The notes beneath the pieces were generated by a model. It was not told the origin of the DNA. It saw only the letters and a list, made by a program, of their open reading frames with translations, and searched no databases. Position numbers and translations under genes: made by a program. Shown one piece after another: positions 52,476 to 60,159 of a stretch of 64,000 bases of DNA. The first letter of the stretch is position 1. The number at the start of each line of letters is the position of its first letter. Origin of the DNA: Candidatus Levyibacteriota bacterium (GTDB lineage: Bacteria; Patescibacteria; Microgenomatia; Levybacterales; UBA12049); assembly GCA_029260965.1 (NCBI GenBank), contig JAJDCG010000001.1, forward strand, positions 434,001-498,000, read 5' to 3'.

Positions 52476-53449
52476 AGTTCTTCAATCAGGCTTTTGTGCC
52501 CCAAGCTTATCCAATATTCTGTTTCTTTAGTATCGTTCCTGTTTATATACTTTTCTTGGTAACCTCCGAGGAGCTCCATTGCAACACCAGCTACTGTGTA
52601 ATCGTATAGCCATTTTCGTTCCTGTGGAGTTAATTTATTAAATTTATCATACTCATTTGCTATTAGCTCTATGCGGCTTCTCAGTGTCATTACGCTATTG
52701 TCATCATGCATGAGATTTGCTGCTATTACTGCAATTTCTTGAATTCGTGGATACCAGTTAGCTACAGAAAAATCTAAAATATAAATATCTCCTTTTTTGC
52801 TCTTCAAGACATTCGCTTTTGTAAAATCTCCATGGACAAATGCATGTGGTAAATCGTCAGCGGGGATTGACTTATATCTTTTTATTGTTTGTTCTACGAG
52901 AGGTATGTCTTCTGGTTTTAAGTATTGTTTTGTTTTATCAAACAGTATTTGAATATTTGGGATTGCCCAACTATCGAAAATATATGTTGGTTTGTAGTCA
53001 ATTTTATTCACTTTTGCAGCTTGTTCAATAATTGATTTTCTTTCTTCATTATTTGGGGGACGATTTAGCTCAAAAAAAGTATTCCCATCTATATAATCCA
53101 TTAATATAAGATTTAATCCGTTTGCTTGTTTGTCCGAATAAACAATACCACCATCGTGTTTTTGGAGGAGAGATGGGTGATTAACTCCAGAGGCGATTGC
53201 CCGTTCCATGATGGTGGTGTATCGATCTATATCCTCTGGAGTTCTGTCTTTCTGAAAGATTTTTGCTAGGTATTTATCTTTCCCTACATATATTATGACA
53301 TTGCAGTCTTCATATCCAACTTCAATAACAGAAAAATCATCAGGTATTCCTATCGTATACGCTTTACTAAGTCTGTTGATAACTGGTTTGAGGTCTCCTG
53401 AATAATTAAGTCTATTTATAGGCGTTCTTTTATTAATTTTTCCTGTCAT
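52469..53449 (-). CDS. APH/choline-kinase-type phosphotransferase
   Basis: A 326-residue small-molecule kinase-like protein. FVHGDFTKANVL (HGDxxxxN, catalytic Brenner motif, about 207-218) and IYILDFSVANW (DFx metal motif, about 226-236) are present. N-terminal lobe has IIYVGKDKYLAKIF with the invariant Lys. Such enzymes phosphorylate aminoglycosides, choline, homoserine or other metabolites; I cannot tell which. It is the first gene of the accessory island, with its own leaderless-type promoter and its 3' end overlapping ftsZ by 4 nt. Confidence 0.8.
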   Translation of the reverse strand: MTGKINKRTPINRLNYSGDLKPVINRLSKAYTIGIPDDFSVIEVGYEDCNVIIYVGKDKYLAKIFQKDRTPEDIDRYTTIMERAIASGVNHPSLLQKHDGGIVYSDKQANGLNLILMDYIDGNTFFELNRPPNNEERKSIIEQAAKVNKIDYKPTYIFDSWAIPNIQILFDKTKQYLKPEDIPLVEQTIKRYKSIPADDLPHAFVHGDFTKANVLKSKKGDIYILDFSVANWYPRIQEIAVIAANLMHDDNSVMTLRSRIELIANEYDKFNKLTPQERKWLYDYTVAGVAMELLGGYQEKYINRNDTKETEYWISLGHKSLIEELS

Positions 53450-53455
53450 AGTGTA

Positions 53456-53461
53456 ATTATA
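53456..53461 (-). promoter_or_regulatory. -10 element of APH-type kinase gene, leaderless type
   Basis: Read on the minus strand, a perfect TATAAT stands 6 nt before the start at 53449. The -35 region is weak. Confidence 0.5.
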
Positions 53462-53500
53462 TCAAGATATACTTAAATTATCTAACGGGAAGACATTTGT

Positions 53501-53567
53501 TATAATTAATCCGATGAAGAATAACATTTTATATATCCTAACAGGGAGGTCGTCTACTGGGAAATGA
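53501..53567 (+). pseudogene. Promoter plus 17-codon start of a P-loop-like gene
   Basis: TATAAT (53501-53506) lies 7 nt before ATG 53514. The frame gives MKNNILYILTGRSSTGK and then stops at TGA 53565-53567. LTGRSSTGK looks like the beginning of a P-loop NTPase or kinase, cut off just at the Walker A Lys. It overlaps the DUF4145-like tail in another frame. I read this as a deletion scar joining two broken genes. Confidence 0.4.
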
Positions 53568-53712
53568 TGCTACTCACCCAGACCCGAGTGATGAAGGCGT
53601 ATCAATGGAGGAGGCAAGGGACGTAATACAATTTTTAGATTATTTAACTGAATATCTTTTTGACCTTCCCAAAAGGATTACTGATTATAGAAACCGATCG
53701 GAAAGAGAATAA
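53542..53712 (+). pseudogene. 3' fragment of a DUF4145-like gene
   Basis: The frame opens after a TAA at 53539-53541 and has no ATG until 53587. It reads GGRLLGNDATHPDPSD, then SMEEARDVIQFLDYLTEYLF and DLPKRI, ending at TAA 53710-53712. GNDAxHP followed by the EEAxxxxxFLxxLxEYLxxLP helix is the usual end of DUF4145 (HEPN-like) proteins, which are often linked to restriction or defence genes. The N-terminal part is missing. Confidence 0.55.
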
Positions 53713-53777
53713 AAATATCTCATAATAAATTAGCTAGCCTTGAGAGAATTTTAATCTATATAATTTAGCCTCAAATA

Positions 53778-53807
53778 TATGTCGTACTAGCTCCATTATG
53801 CGACATA
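53778..53807. repeat. Inverted repeat before GHKL gene
   Basis: TATGTCG (53778-53784) and CGACATA (53801-53807) form perfect 7-bp arms with a 16-nt loop. The spacer 53713-53884 holds no other gene. It might be an operator for the ATPase gene or a relic end. Confidence 0.35.
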
Positions 53808-53871
53808 AATTAGGAATGCGAATAAATACTTTGTTTACAATATTACTTCTGAAAAGAGACAGCAATGATGA

Positions 53872-53877
53872 TATAAT
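53872..53877 (+). promoter_or_regulatory. -10 element of GHKL ATPase gene, leaderless type
   Basis: A perfect TATAAT ends 7 nt before ATG 53885. The -35 is poor (CTGAAA at 53849-53854, 17-nt spacer). Confidence 0.5.
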
Positions 53878-53884
53878 TTGCTAA

Positions 53885-55945
53885 ATGTCCATACAGAAAC
53901 AAGTAAAAATAAATAATGCTAGCGTAGAGCAAGCTGGCTTATCAAGAGATTTTTCAGCAGACATAGCGGAATTCATTTGGAATGGATTCGATGCAGGAGC
54001 AAGTGAGGTAAGAATTGCTTATATAATAAATGAAATTAAAGGGGTAGAATCTTTATCTATTGAAGATAACGGAGAGGGAATTGATTACTCTACAATAGAG
54101 AAAACGTTTGGAATTTTATTAGACTCAAGTAAGAGTTCTCTTGCGGGATCATCATCATACGTTCACGGCAAAAGAGGAATTGGGCGTTTTTCTTTTAAGT
54201 ATTTTGCTCACATTGCAGAATGGATTAGTGTTTTCAAAAAGGATAATAAAAAATATCGTTTTTCTATTAAAATCTCAGCAGACAATAAAGAAAAGTATTC
54301 TATATCAGATGATCTGGAAGATGTTAAAGATGTTGACATTTCTACCGGATGCAGGGTGAACTTTTCAGTTCTTAACGATTCTTCCGTTAATGAGTTAGTC
54401 ACCCCTTCATTCATTGAATCATTGAGGAGAGAATTCGGTTGGTATCTTCATCTGAATAAAGAACGAGGGTTTAAGCTGTTTATAAATGATAAGGTTTTGG
54501 ACTATGAATCAAGCATTATAGATAGTGACGAAAAGAAGGTAAAAATATCTCATGGTAAAGAATCCTATATCTTTGGCTTAAATTATATTGAATGGAAGAA
54601 GAATACAGGAGATGATTATTATTATAATTATTTTCTAGACACAAACTATATAGAAAAAGGCAAAAAAACAACCTCGTTCAATAAAAATGGGATTAATTTT
54701 CATCATAGCGTTTATATAGTTAGTAGTTTTTTTGAAAATTACAGTCCATCATCAAACAAGCAGGAAAATAAAAGTAGTTTGTTTGAAGACGATTTTATTT
54801 TTAAGGAGCTTAATAAGGAGCTGCACCTTTTCTTACAAGAAAAACAAAAGAAATTTATAAATAGAAATGCGGAAATTTTAATACAGGAGCTTGAACAGGA
54901 AAAAGTTTTCCCTGAATTTGAAAATAATGAATTAGGAGAAGACAGAAAAAGAGAATTTGTTAACTTAACAAAATCACTTTATCGTTTAGAGCCAAAGTTA
55001 TTTATAAAGGTGAGCCCCTTACAAAAAAGATCGTTTCTTTCTTTTCTAAAACTTTCGATTGACTCAAATGAAAGAGAAAATGTAGTAAAAATTATTGAAT
55101 CTATTGTTGATATGACAGCAGAAGAAAGGGCAGAGCTTGCAAAAATATTGCAAGTTACAACTTTAAGCAATATAGTTTATGTTATGAAAGATATTGTAGG
55201 TAGAATAAAAAATGTAGAAATACTTAAAAGCCTAGTTAATGATTTTGAAAAGTATACTAACGAAAGAGATAATATTCAAAAAATAATGGAGAAATGTTTC
55301 TGGTTATTTGGAGAACAATATACTGTTGTTTCATCAGACAAGAGTTTTACCTCGGCTTTGCAGAAATATTACATAGACATATTGAATGAAGATTTATCTC
55401 ATGAATTAAAATTATCTCTAGATCATAAGGATAGTAAAAAAAGACCAGACCTATTCCTTTGCAGGCAATATCCCCTCACCCAGACGCCTACACGCCTTTC
55501 TGAAGACAATATAATTATAGAATTAAAAAGACCAAGTGTAGATATAGGCATTACTCAAATGAGGCAATTAGAGGATTATATGGATTTTATAGTTAAGAGT
55601 TCAAATTTTAGTGGCACAATTCGCAACTGGAAATTTTATATTGTTGGTAAAAATTTAACAGGTGAGGTACAAGCTCGTGTTGATGAGAATAAAAATAAAG
55701 GAGAAGAGCAATTTCTTTATCTAAGAATAAAGAATTTTGCTATATATGCATTGAATTGGGATGATTTATTCCAGTCATTTAAGTTAAAAGCTGGATTTAT
55801 CCTTAGCAAACTAGATATAAAAACAGAAGTGATAATTGATGAATTAAAAAAGGAGAATATATCGCCGGCAGGCATGCCTGATTATTTGACAAAAATAGTA
55901 TCTAATGAGAAATCTGTTTCTTCTCCTCCCGCAAATCCTATGTAA
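53885..55945 (+). CDS. GHKL ATPase fused to PD-(D/E)xK (Shedu-like) nuclease domain
   Basis: A 686-residue soluble protein. Its N-terminus is a Bergerat (Hsp90/MutL/MORC-type) ATPase: E29-FIWNGFD36 (N box), D61-NGEGI (G1) and G95-KRGIGRFSFK (G2). A long helical middle follows. The C-terminal domain has KKRPD522 and IIIE546-LK548, the D...ExK catalytic triad of PD-(D/E)xK nucleases, followed by a helix with QMRQLEDYMDFI as in DUF4263/Shedu proteins. ATPase-nuclease fusions of this sort are associated with phage defence. It stands alone, strongly A/T-rich, in an island between two ftsZ ends. Function is inferred, not shown. Confidence 0.75.
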   Translation: MSIQKQVKINNASVEQAGLSRDFSADIAEFIWNGFDAGASEVRIAYIINEIKGVESLSIEDNGEGIDYSTIEKTFGILLDSSKSSLAGSSSYVHGKRGIGRFSFKYFAHIAEWISVFKKDNKKYRFSIKISADNKEKYSISDDLEDVKDVDISTGCRVNFSVLNDSSVNELVTPSFIESLRREFGWYLHLNKERGFKLFINDKVLDYESSIIDSDEKKVKISHGKESYIFGLNYIEWKKNTGDDYYYNYFLDTNYIEKGKKTTSFNKNGINFHHSVYIVSSFFENYSPSSNKQENKSSLFEDDFIFKELNKELHLFLQEKQKKFINRNAEILIQELEQEKVFPEFENNELGEDRKREFVNLTKSLYRLEPKLFIKVSPLQKRSFLSFLKLSIDSNERENVVKIIESIVDMTAEERAELAKILQVTTLSNIVYVMKDIVGRIKNVEILKSLVNDFEKYTNERDNIQKIMEKCFWLFGEQYTVVSSDKSFTSALQKYYIDILNEDLSHELKLSLDHKDSKKRPDLFLCRQYPLTQTPTRLSEDNIIIELKRPSVDIGITQMRQLEDYMDFIVKSSNFSGTIRNWKFYIVGKNLTGEVQARVDENKNKGEEQFLYLRIKNFAIYALNWDDLFQSFKLKAGFILSKLDIKTEVIIDELKKENISPAGMPDYLTKIVSNEKSVSSPPANPM

Positions 55946-55976
55946 TTAGTGTTCGGATAGTTTAGTATTGACTTAG

Positions 55977-56114
55977 ATGTTTTTCTCTGTTAAATTCTAC
56001 TTGTACTTTGATGACATAGAAAGGCTATTTATTCAAAGGTGCTTTTTGGAAAACCTGAAGCGAGACATGGGGTTTGTCTATAAAATCCCCGCATTTCTAA
56101 GACAGAGAAATTGA
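55977..56114 (+). pseudogene. 45-codon frame ending in the FtsZ tail sequence
   Basis: A frame from ATG 55977 to TGA 56112-56114. Its last ten codons encode KIPAFLRQRN, identical in nine residues to the end of FtsZ; the preceding 35 residues (MFFSVKFYLYFDDIERLF...) are unlike FtsZ or anything I know. Synonymous differences to the real ftsZ end show that this tail was once under protein selection. I think it is the displaced original end of ftsZ with unrelated sequence attached. Confidence 0.55.
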
Positions 56115-56118
56115 GCTT
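56085..56118 (+). repeat. Right copy of the ftsZ 3'-end repeat (att-like)
   Basis: Begins ATCCCCGCATT, encodes IPAFLRQRN-stop and ends GAGCTT, 3.6 kb behind the ftsZ stop and directly before the end of the histidine kinase gene. Together with 52443-52475 it brackets the kinase gene, the gene fragments and the GHKL ATPase gene. Confidence 0.75.
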
Positions 56119-57245
56119 TACTTCCCCCGGGGTTTTTTGGTGATAGGGAGTTCTATTGTGAATGTCGATCCTGCTCCTTCACGGCTTTGGATTTTTATAT
56201 TTCCACGATGTGCCTTTATTATTTGTGACGTGATATAGAGCCCGACACCCAGGCCTTTGTGTCCGTTGGCATTTCCACGTTCAAATCTTTCAAAAATCCG
56301 TTCCTTTTCATCTGTAGGTATACCTATTCCCTGATCAATAACTGTAATATACGCATTTGATCTACGTTTTTCAGTTCTTATTTCAATGGGTTTCCCCTCG
56401 CCATATTTGATTGCGTTTGCGAGCAGGTTGCTTATAGCTTGTTCAATTCTTAGTTTGTCCCAGTAGCCATTGATTGGTCCCTTGATATCCAATTTTATTT
56501 TATATCCATCATGTTTGATTTTTTCACTAAATCTATCTGCTACATCTTTGGTTAGTTTCGCAATGTCAATTTCTTCCTTTTCCAGGCTCAGCTTGCCTGT
56601 TGTGATGAGAGAGACGTTGAGAAGATCGCTTATCATACGTGAGAGACGAAGCGATTGTTGCTCAGTGCTTTCAAGCATTTTCATCAGCTTGGCAACGGAG
56701 AAATTGGCAAGTGAGACACTTTTTATATTATGTAGCGCAGTCTGGAGCTGGAGGAGCATAGCTGAGAGCGGTGTTTTGAGTTCATGGGAAGCGATAGATA
56801 GGAATTCATCTCTGGCCTGGATTTCTTTTTTGTCTTTTATTTTTTCAGCCTGAAGCTTCTCGATTAGTGCTAGATTTTCCTTCTCTCTTTTTTTGAATGC
56901 AGCGGATTCATTCGTATTTGCTAGTTTGTCGATTAAGAGGCAGGTAATGTAACCAGCAATTATAAAAATTACAGTCCGTACCAAAAATACCGCGAAGCTG
57001 GAAGAAGAGTTATTTGGGAAAAAGAAAAAGTAGTATGAGCCAAGCGTGATGAGTATTATGCTAAAGATTCCAGCGCGTATTCCCCTTAGATAAGCAGCAA
57101 TCACTATTGCCAGGAAGTTGAAAGCAAAAAAATTATCTCCAGTAATTGGTAAAAAAGCCCATGTAAGACCAATTGAAGCAATACCTATGAATGTTGCAAC
57201 TCCATAAGTATTGAAAAAATTACGTACGTTTTCTTTACTTATCAT
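56118..57245 (-). CDS. Sensor histidine kinase with KdpD-like membrane domain
   Basis: The start at ATG 57245 (MISKENVRNFF) is chosen; a start at 57344 would overlap the ileS start and its promoter. About 375 residues: four membrane helices in a DUF4118-like arrangement (about 12-105), a coiled linker (KKREKENLALIEKLQAEK), HisKA with ASHELKTPLSAM (phospho-His, about 155) and HATPase with ISNLLANAIKYG (N), DQGIGIP (G1) and GLGVGLYI (G2). No response regulator gene is near, so it is an orphan here. Confidence 0.88.
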   Translation of the reverse strand: MISKENVRNFFNTYGVATFIGIASIGLTWAFLPITGDNFFAFNFLAIVIAAYLRGIRAGIFSIILITLGSYYFFFFPNNSSSSFAVFLVRTVIFIIAGYITCLLIDKLANTNESAAFKKREKENLALIEKLQAEKIKDKKEIQARDEFLSIASHELKTPLSAMLLQLQTALHNIKSVSLANFSVAKLMKMLESTEQQSLRLSRMISDLLNVSLITTGKLSLEKEEIDIAKLTKDVADRFSEKIKHDGYKIKLDIKGPINGYWDKLRIEQAISNLLANAIKYGEGKPIEIRTEKRRSNAYITVIDQGIGIPTDEKERIFERFERGNANGHKGLGVGLYITSQIIKAHRGNIKIQSREGAGSTFTIELPITKKPRGK

Positions 57246-57300
57246 ACGTTTATTGATATCCACAATATAGCACAAATACCCTAAAAGTCCAGTAGTGAGC

Positions 57301-57329
57301 TTGAATAAATTGGGAATTTGAACTAGAAT
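57301..57329 (+). promoter_or_regulatory. ileS promoter, leaderless type
   Basis: TTGAAT (57301-57306), exactly 17 nt, and TAGAAT (57324-57329) end 7 nt before ATG 57337. No T-box leader is present, unlike many Gram-positive ileS genes. Confidence 0.6.
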
Positions 57330-57336
57330 TAAGCAT

Positions 57337-60159
57337 ATGTTCAAGCCGGTAAAAAGCGCTGTTAACTTTCCAGAGCAGGAGGAAAAACTGATAAAATTTT
57401 GGAAAAAAAATAAGATTTTTGAAAAATCAGTTGAAAAAGATGCGCCAAATGGTTCGTGGACTTTTCTGGACGGACCGCCTTTTGTAACAGGTATGCCTCA
57501 TTATGGATCGCTTTTATCCAGTCTTCCAAAAGATTTATTTGGTAGGTATTTTACCATGAAGGGATATAGTGTCAGGCGTGTTTGGGGATGGGATGGACAC
57601 GGACTTCCAATTGAAAACAAAGTTGAGCAGGAACTTGAAATTCAAAGTAAAAAAGATATCGAAGAAGTGGTAAGTGTTAAGAAGTTTATTGATGAGTGCA
57701 AGCATTATGTAAATATGGTTTCAAGTGACTGGGAATGGTATGTGGATAGGATTGGCAGATGGGTAGATTTCAAAAATGCATATAAAACTTGGGACAGAGA
57801 TTATATGGAGTCTGTGATGTGGGTTTTTAAACAAATGTATGACAAGGGATTTGTGTACAAGGGGCTTCGGGTTTCACTTTATTGTCCTCATTGCGTAACG
57901 CCAATTTCTAATTTTGAAGTTGCGATGGATTCAGATAATTACAAAGATGCACTTGATCCATCTACAATTTACAAATATGAGCTGGAAGGCGAAAAAGATA
58001 CTTACATCCTTGCATGGTCAACAACTCCCTGGAATAAAATAGCAACACCAGCTCTTGCTGTTAATCCCAAAATGAAGTACGTGAAAGTTAAGCAGGGAAA
58101 GGAATTTTATGTTTTGGCTGAGACGACACAAAAAGCGCTTGATGGGGAATCTGAAATCGTTGGGAGATTAACAGGTAAAGATCTAGTTGGTAAAAAATTT
58201 GTTCCGCATTATGATTATTACAAAAATCGTGCAAAAGGAAAAGTATTTGAAATATTGGGAGGAGATTTTGTGACTGCTGAGGAGGGAACAGGTGTTGTGA
58301 CAATTGCTGCTTATGGTGAAGAAGATATGAAGCTGATGAAAGAAGAAGGGGTTCACACTGAGCTTCATCTTGATGAGGAAGGACATGTTAAAGAAGACGT
58401 GCCTATTTTTGGCGGAATGTATTATCTCAAAGCCAACAAGGCAGTTGATGAAGATCTTGAAAAGCGTGGTCTTATTTATAAAAAAGTTGATTATACTCAC
58501 CGGGTTCCTCTTTGTTGGAGATGTCACACTAGGCTTTACTATGCGCCAATTGATGCATGGTTTGTAAATGTTCAGGATCTCAAGCCTCTGATGAAAAAAA
58601 CAAACTCTGATATTGGTTGGTACCCAAAGCATTTTAAAAATGGAAGATTTTTAAAAAGTTTGGAAAATGCGCCTGATTGGAATATTTCTCGCAATAGATA
58701 CTGGGGTTCTCCTGTTCCTGTTTGGGAATGTGAGTGCGGGGAGAGATTTGTTCCTGGATCCATAAAAGAACTCGAGGATGCATCAGGCAGAAAAGTGACC
58801 GAGCTTCACAAGCCTGATATTGATGAGGTAATGGTTAAGTGTAAGAAGTGTGGTAAGGATGCAAAGCGAGTAAGTGAGGTTTTGGATAGTTGGATTGAGG
58901 CAGGATCTGCTTCTTTTGCAGAGCGACATTTTCCGTTTAAAAAGGATGAAAAACTAGATGATTTTTTTCCTCCTGATTTTATTGCTGAATATACGGGTCA
59001 GATCAGAGCTTGGTTTTATGTACTTCATGTGATTGGCGCTGCGATTTATAAATCTCCTTCATTTAAAAATGTTTTGGTCGAGGGTGTGATACTTGGAACA
59101 GATGGCAGAAAAATGAGTAAGAATTTTAAAAATTATCCAGATCCTCGAGAAATGCTTGATAAGTACGGCGGAGATGCGTTGAGGTTCTATCTGCTTGGTT
59201 CACCCGTGATGAAGGGTGAGGATATCTTGATTTCAGAGGATGCGTACAAATCCCAAATAAGAGGAACCATGCTTATTCTTTGGAATACATATAATTTTTT
59301 TGTAACTTATGCCAATTTGGACGCTTGGCATCAGGCAAAAAACATCAAGCAAAAAGAAATAAGTAAAAACATTTTGGATATTTGGGTTTTAGCGTTGCTA
59401 AATAATTTAATTTCTGATGTGACAAAAAGCTTAGATAATTATGATACAGTAACGGCAATTGAATCGATAAAAAAATTCGTTGATGATTTTTCAACTTGGT
59501 ATGTTAGAAGAAGTAGGAACAGGGTTGGGCCAAGCGCAACTGATCAAGATGATAAAGATGCATTTTATTCTACCTCTTTTGAGGCATTAACTACTCTTTG
59601 TAAATTGCTTGCGCCAATTGCGCCTTTTATATCTGATTCAATTTATAAAAATTTGACAGAGGAAGAATCAGTGCATTTAGCTGATTGGCCTTTGTCAAAC
59701 TCAAAACTTACAACACAAAACTCAAAACTGATTAATGATATGAAAATGGTTAGAAAAATTGTTGAGATGGGATTGTCCGTTAGAAAAGATGCAGGTATAA
59801 GAGTAAAACAACCACTCTCAAGCCTTACTGTTTTGGGTACAGATGAATCTATACTAGATGAAGCTTTGCATTTTCTTATAAAAGATGAGGTTAATGTAAA
59901 AGATGTAAAATTTGAAAAAGCAAAAGAGTTAAAAGTTGATCTAGATACAAAAATAACACCAATTCTTGAAGCAGAAGGAAAAGCGCGTGATATTATCAGA
60001 ATGATTCAGGAAGAGAGGAAAATGCTTAGTACTGCACTTGATGAAAAGGTGGATGTATTTTTGCCTGAATGGCCCGTTATGTGTGAAGAAGAAATAAAAA
60101 GAAAAGCGCTTATAAATGAATTGTTAAATGGAGACTTTAAAGTCAAAAGATTGTCATGA
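57337..60159 (+). CDS. ileS: Isoleucyl-tRNA synthetase, eukaryote-like type 2
   Basis: A 940-residue class Ia synthetase. TFLDGPPFVTGMPHYGSLL carries the HIGH-equivalent PHYG (about 53), WGWDGHGLPIE follows, and the editing domain has AWSTTPWNK and GTGVVTIAAYGEED. DGRKMSKNFKNYPDP (KMSKS loop, about 591-595) is of the KMSK(R/N) type seen in eukaryotic and mupirocin-resistant enzymes. A zinc site is suggested by CECGE and CKKCGK. A loop near 790 (SNSKLTTQNSKL) comes from an 11-bp direct repeat with a 21-nt period. Overlaps rodA by 4 nt. Confidence 0.96.
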   Translation: MFKPVKSAVNFPEQEEKLIKFWKKNKIFEKSVEKDAPNGSWTFLDGPPFVTGMPHYGSLLSSLPKDLFGRYFTMKGYSVRRVWGWDGHGLPIENKVEQELEIQSKKDIEEVVSVKKFIDECKHYVNMVSSDWEWYVDRIGRWVDFKNAYKTWDRDYMESVMWVFKQMYDKGFVYKGLRVSLYCPHCVTPISNFEVAMDSDNYKDALDPSTIYKYELEGEKDTYILAWSTTPWNKIATPALAVNPKMKYVKVKQGKEFYVLAETTQKALDGESEIVGRLTGKDLVGKKFVPHYDYYKNRAKGKVFEILGGDFVTAEEGTGVVTIAAYGEEDMKLMKEEGVHTELHLDEEGHVKEDVPIFGGMYYLKANKAVDEDLEKRGLIYKKVDYTHRVPLCWRCHTRLYYAPIDAWFVNVQDLKPLMKKTNSDIGWYPKHFKNGRFLKSLENAPDWNISRNRYWGSPVPVWECECGERFVPGSIKELEDASGRKVTELHKPDIDEVMVKCKKCGKDAKRVSEVLDSWIEAGSASFAERHFPFKKDEKLDDFFPPDFIAEYTGQIRAWFYVLHVIGAAIYKSPSFKNVLVEGVILGTDGRKMSKNFKNYPDPREMLDKYGGDALRFYLLGSPVMKGEDILISEDAYKSQIRGTMLILWNTYNFFVTYANLDAWHQAKNIKQKEISKNILDIWVLALLNNLISDVTKSLDNYDTVTAIESIKKFVDDFSTWYVRRSRNRVGPSATDQDDKDAFYSTSFEALTTLCKLLAPIAPFISDSIYKNLTEEESVHLADWPLSNSKLTTQNSKLINDMKMVRKIVEMGLSVRKDAGIRVKQPLSSLTVLGTDESILDEALHFLIKDEVNVKDVKFEKAKELKVDLDTKITPILEAEGKARDIIRMIQEERKMLSTALDEKVDVFLPEWPVMCEEEIKRKALINELLNGDFKVKRLS
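59698..59729 (+). repeat. In-frame 11-bp direct repeat inside ileS
   Basis: AACTCAAAACT is found at 59698-59708 and 59719-59729, 21 nt apart, encoding SNSKL and QNSKL. The loop is not conserved in IleRS. The spacing equals that of the repeat in the GT4 gene at 24882. Confidence 0.7.

Noticed and set aside
55440..55510. CRQYPLTQTPTRLSED as an inserted element in the GHKL protein
   Set aside because: The spacing between the PD and ExK motifs is normal for such nucleases and no flanking repeat or palindrome is present.
56125..56138. CCCCGGGG followed by T6 as a terminator for the plus strand
   Set aside because: The stem has no loop, and the bases code for the conserved end of the histidine kinase on the other strand.
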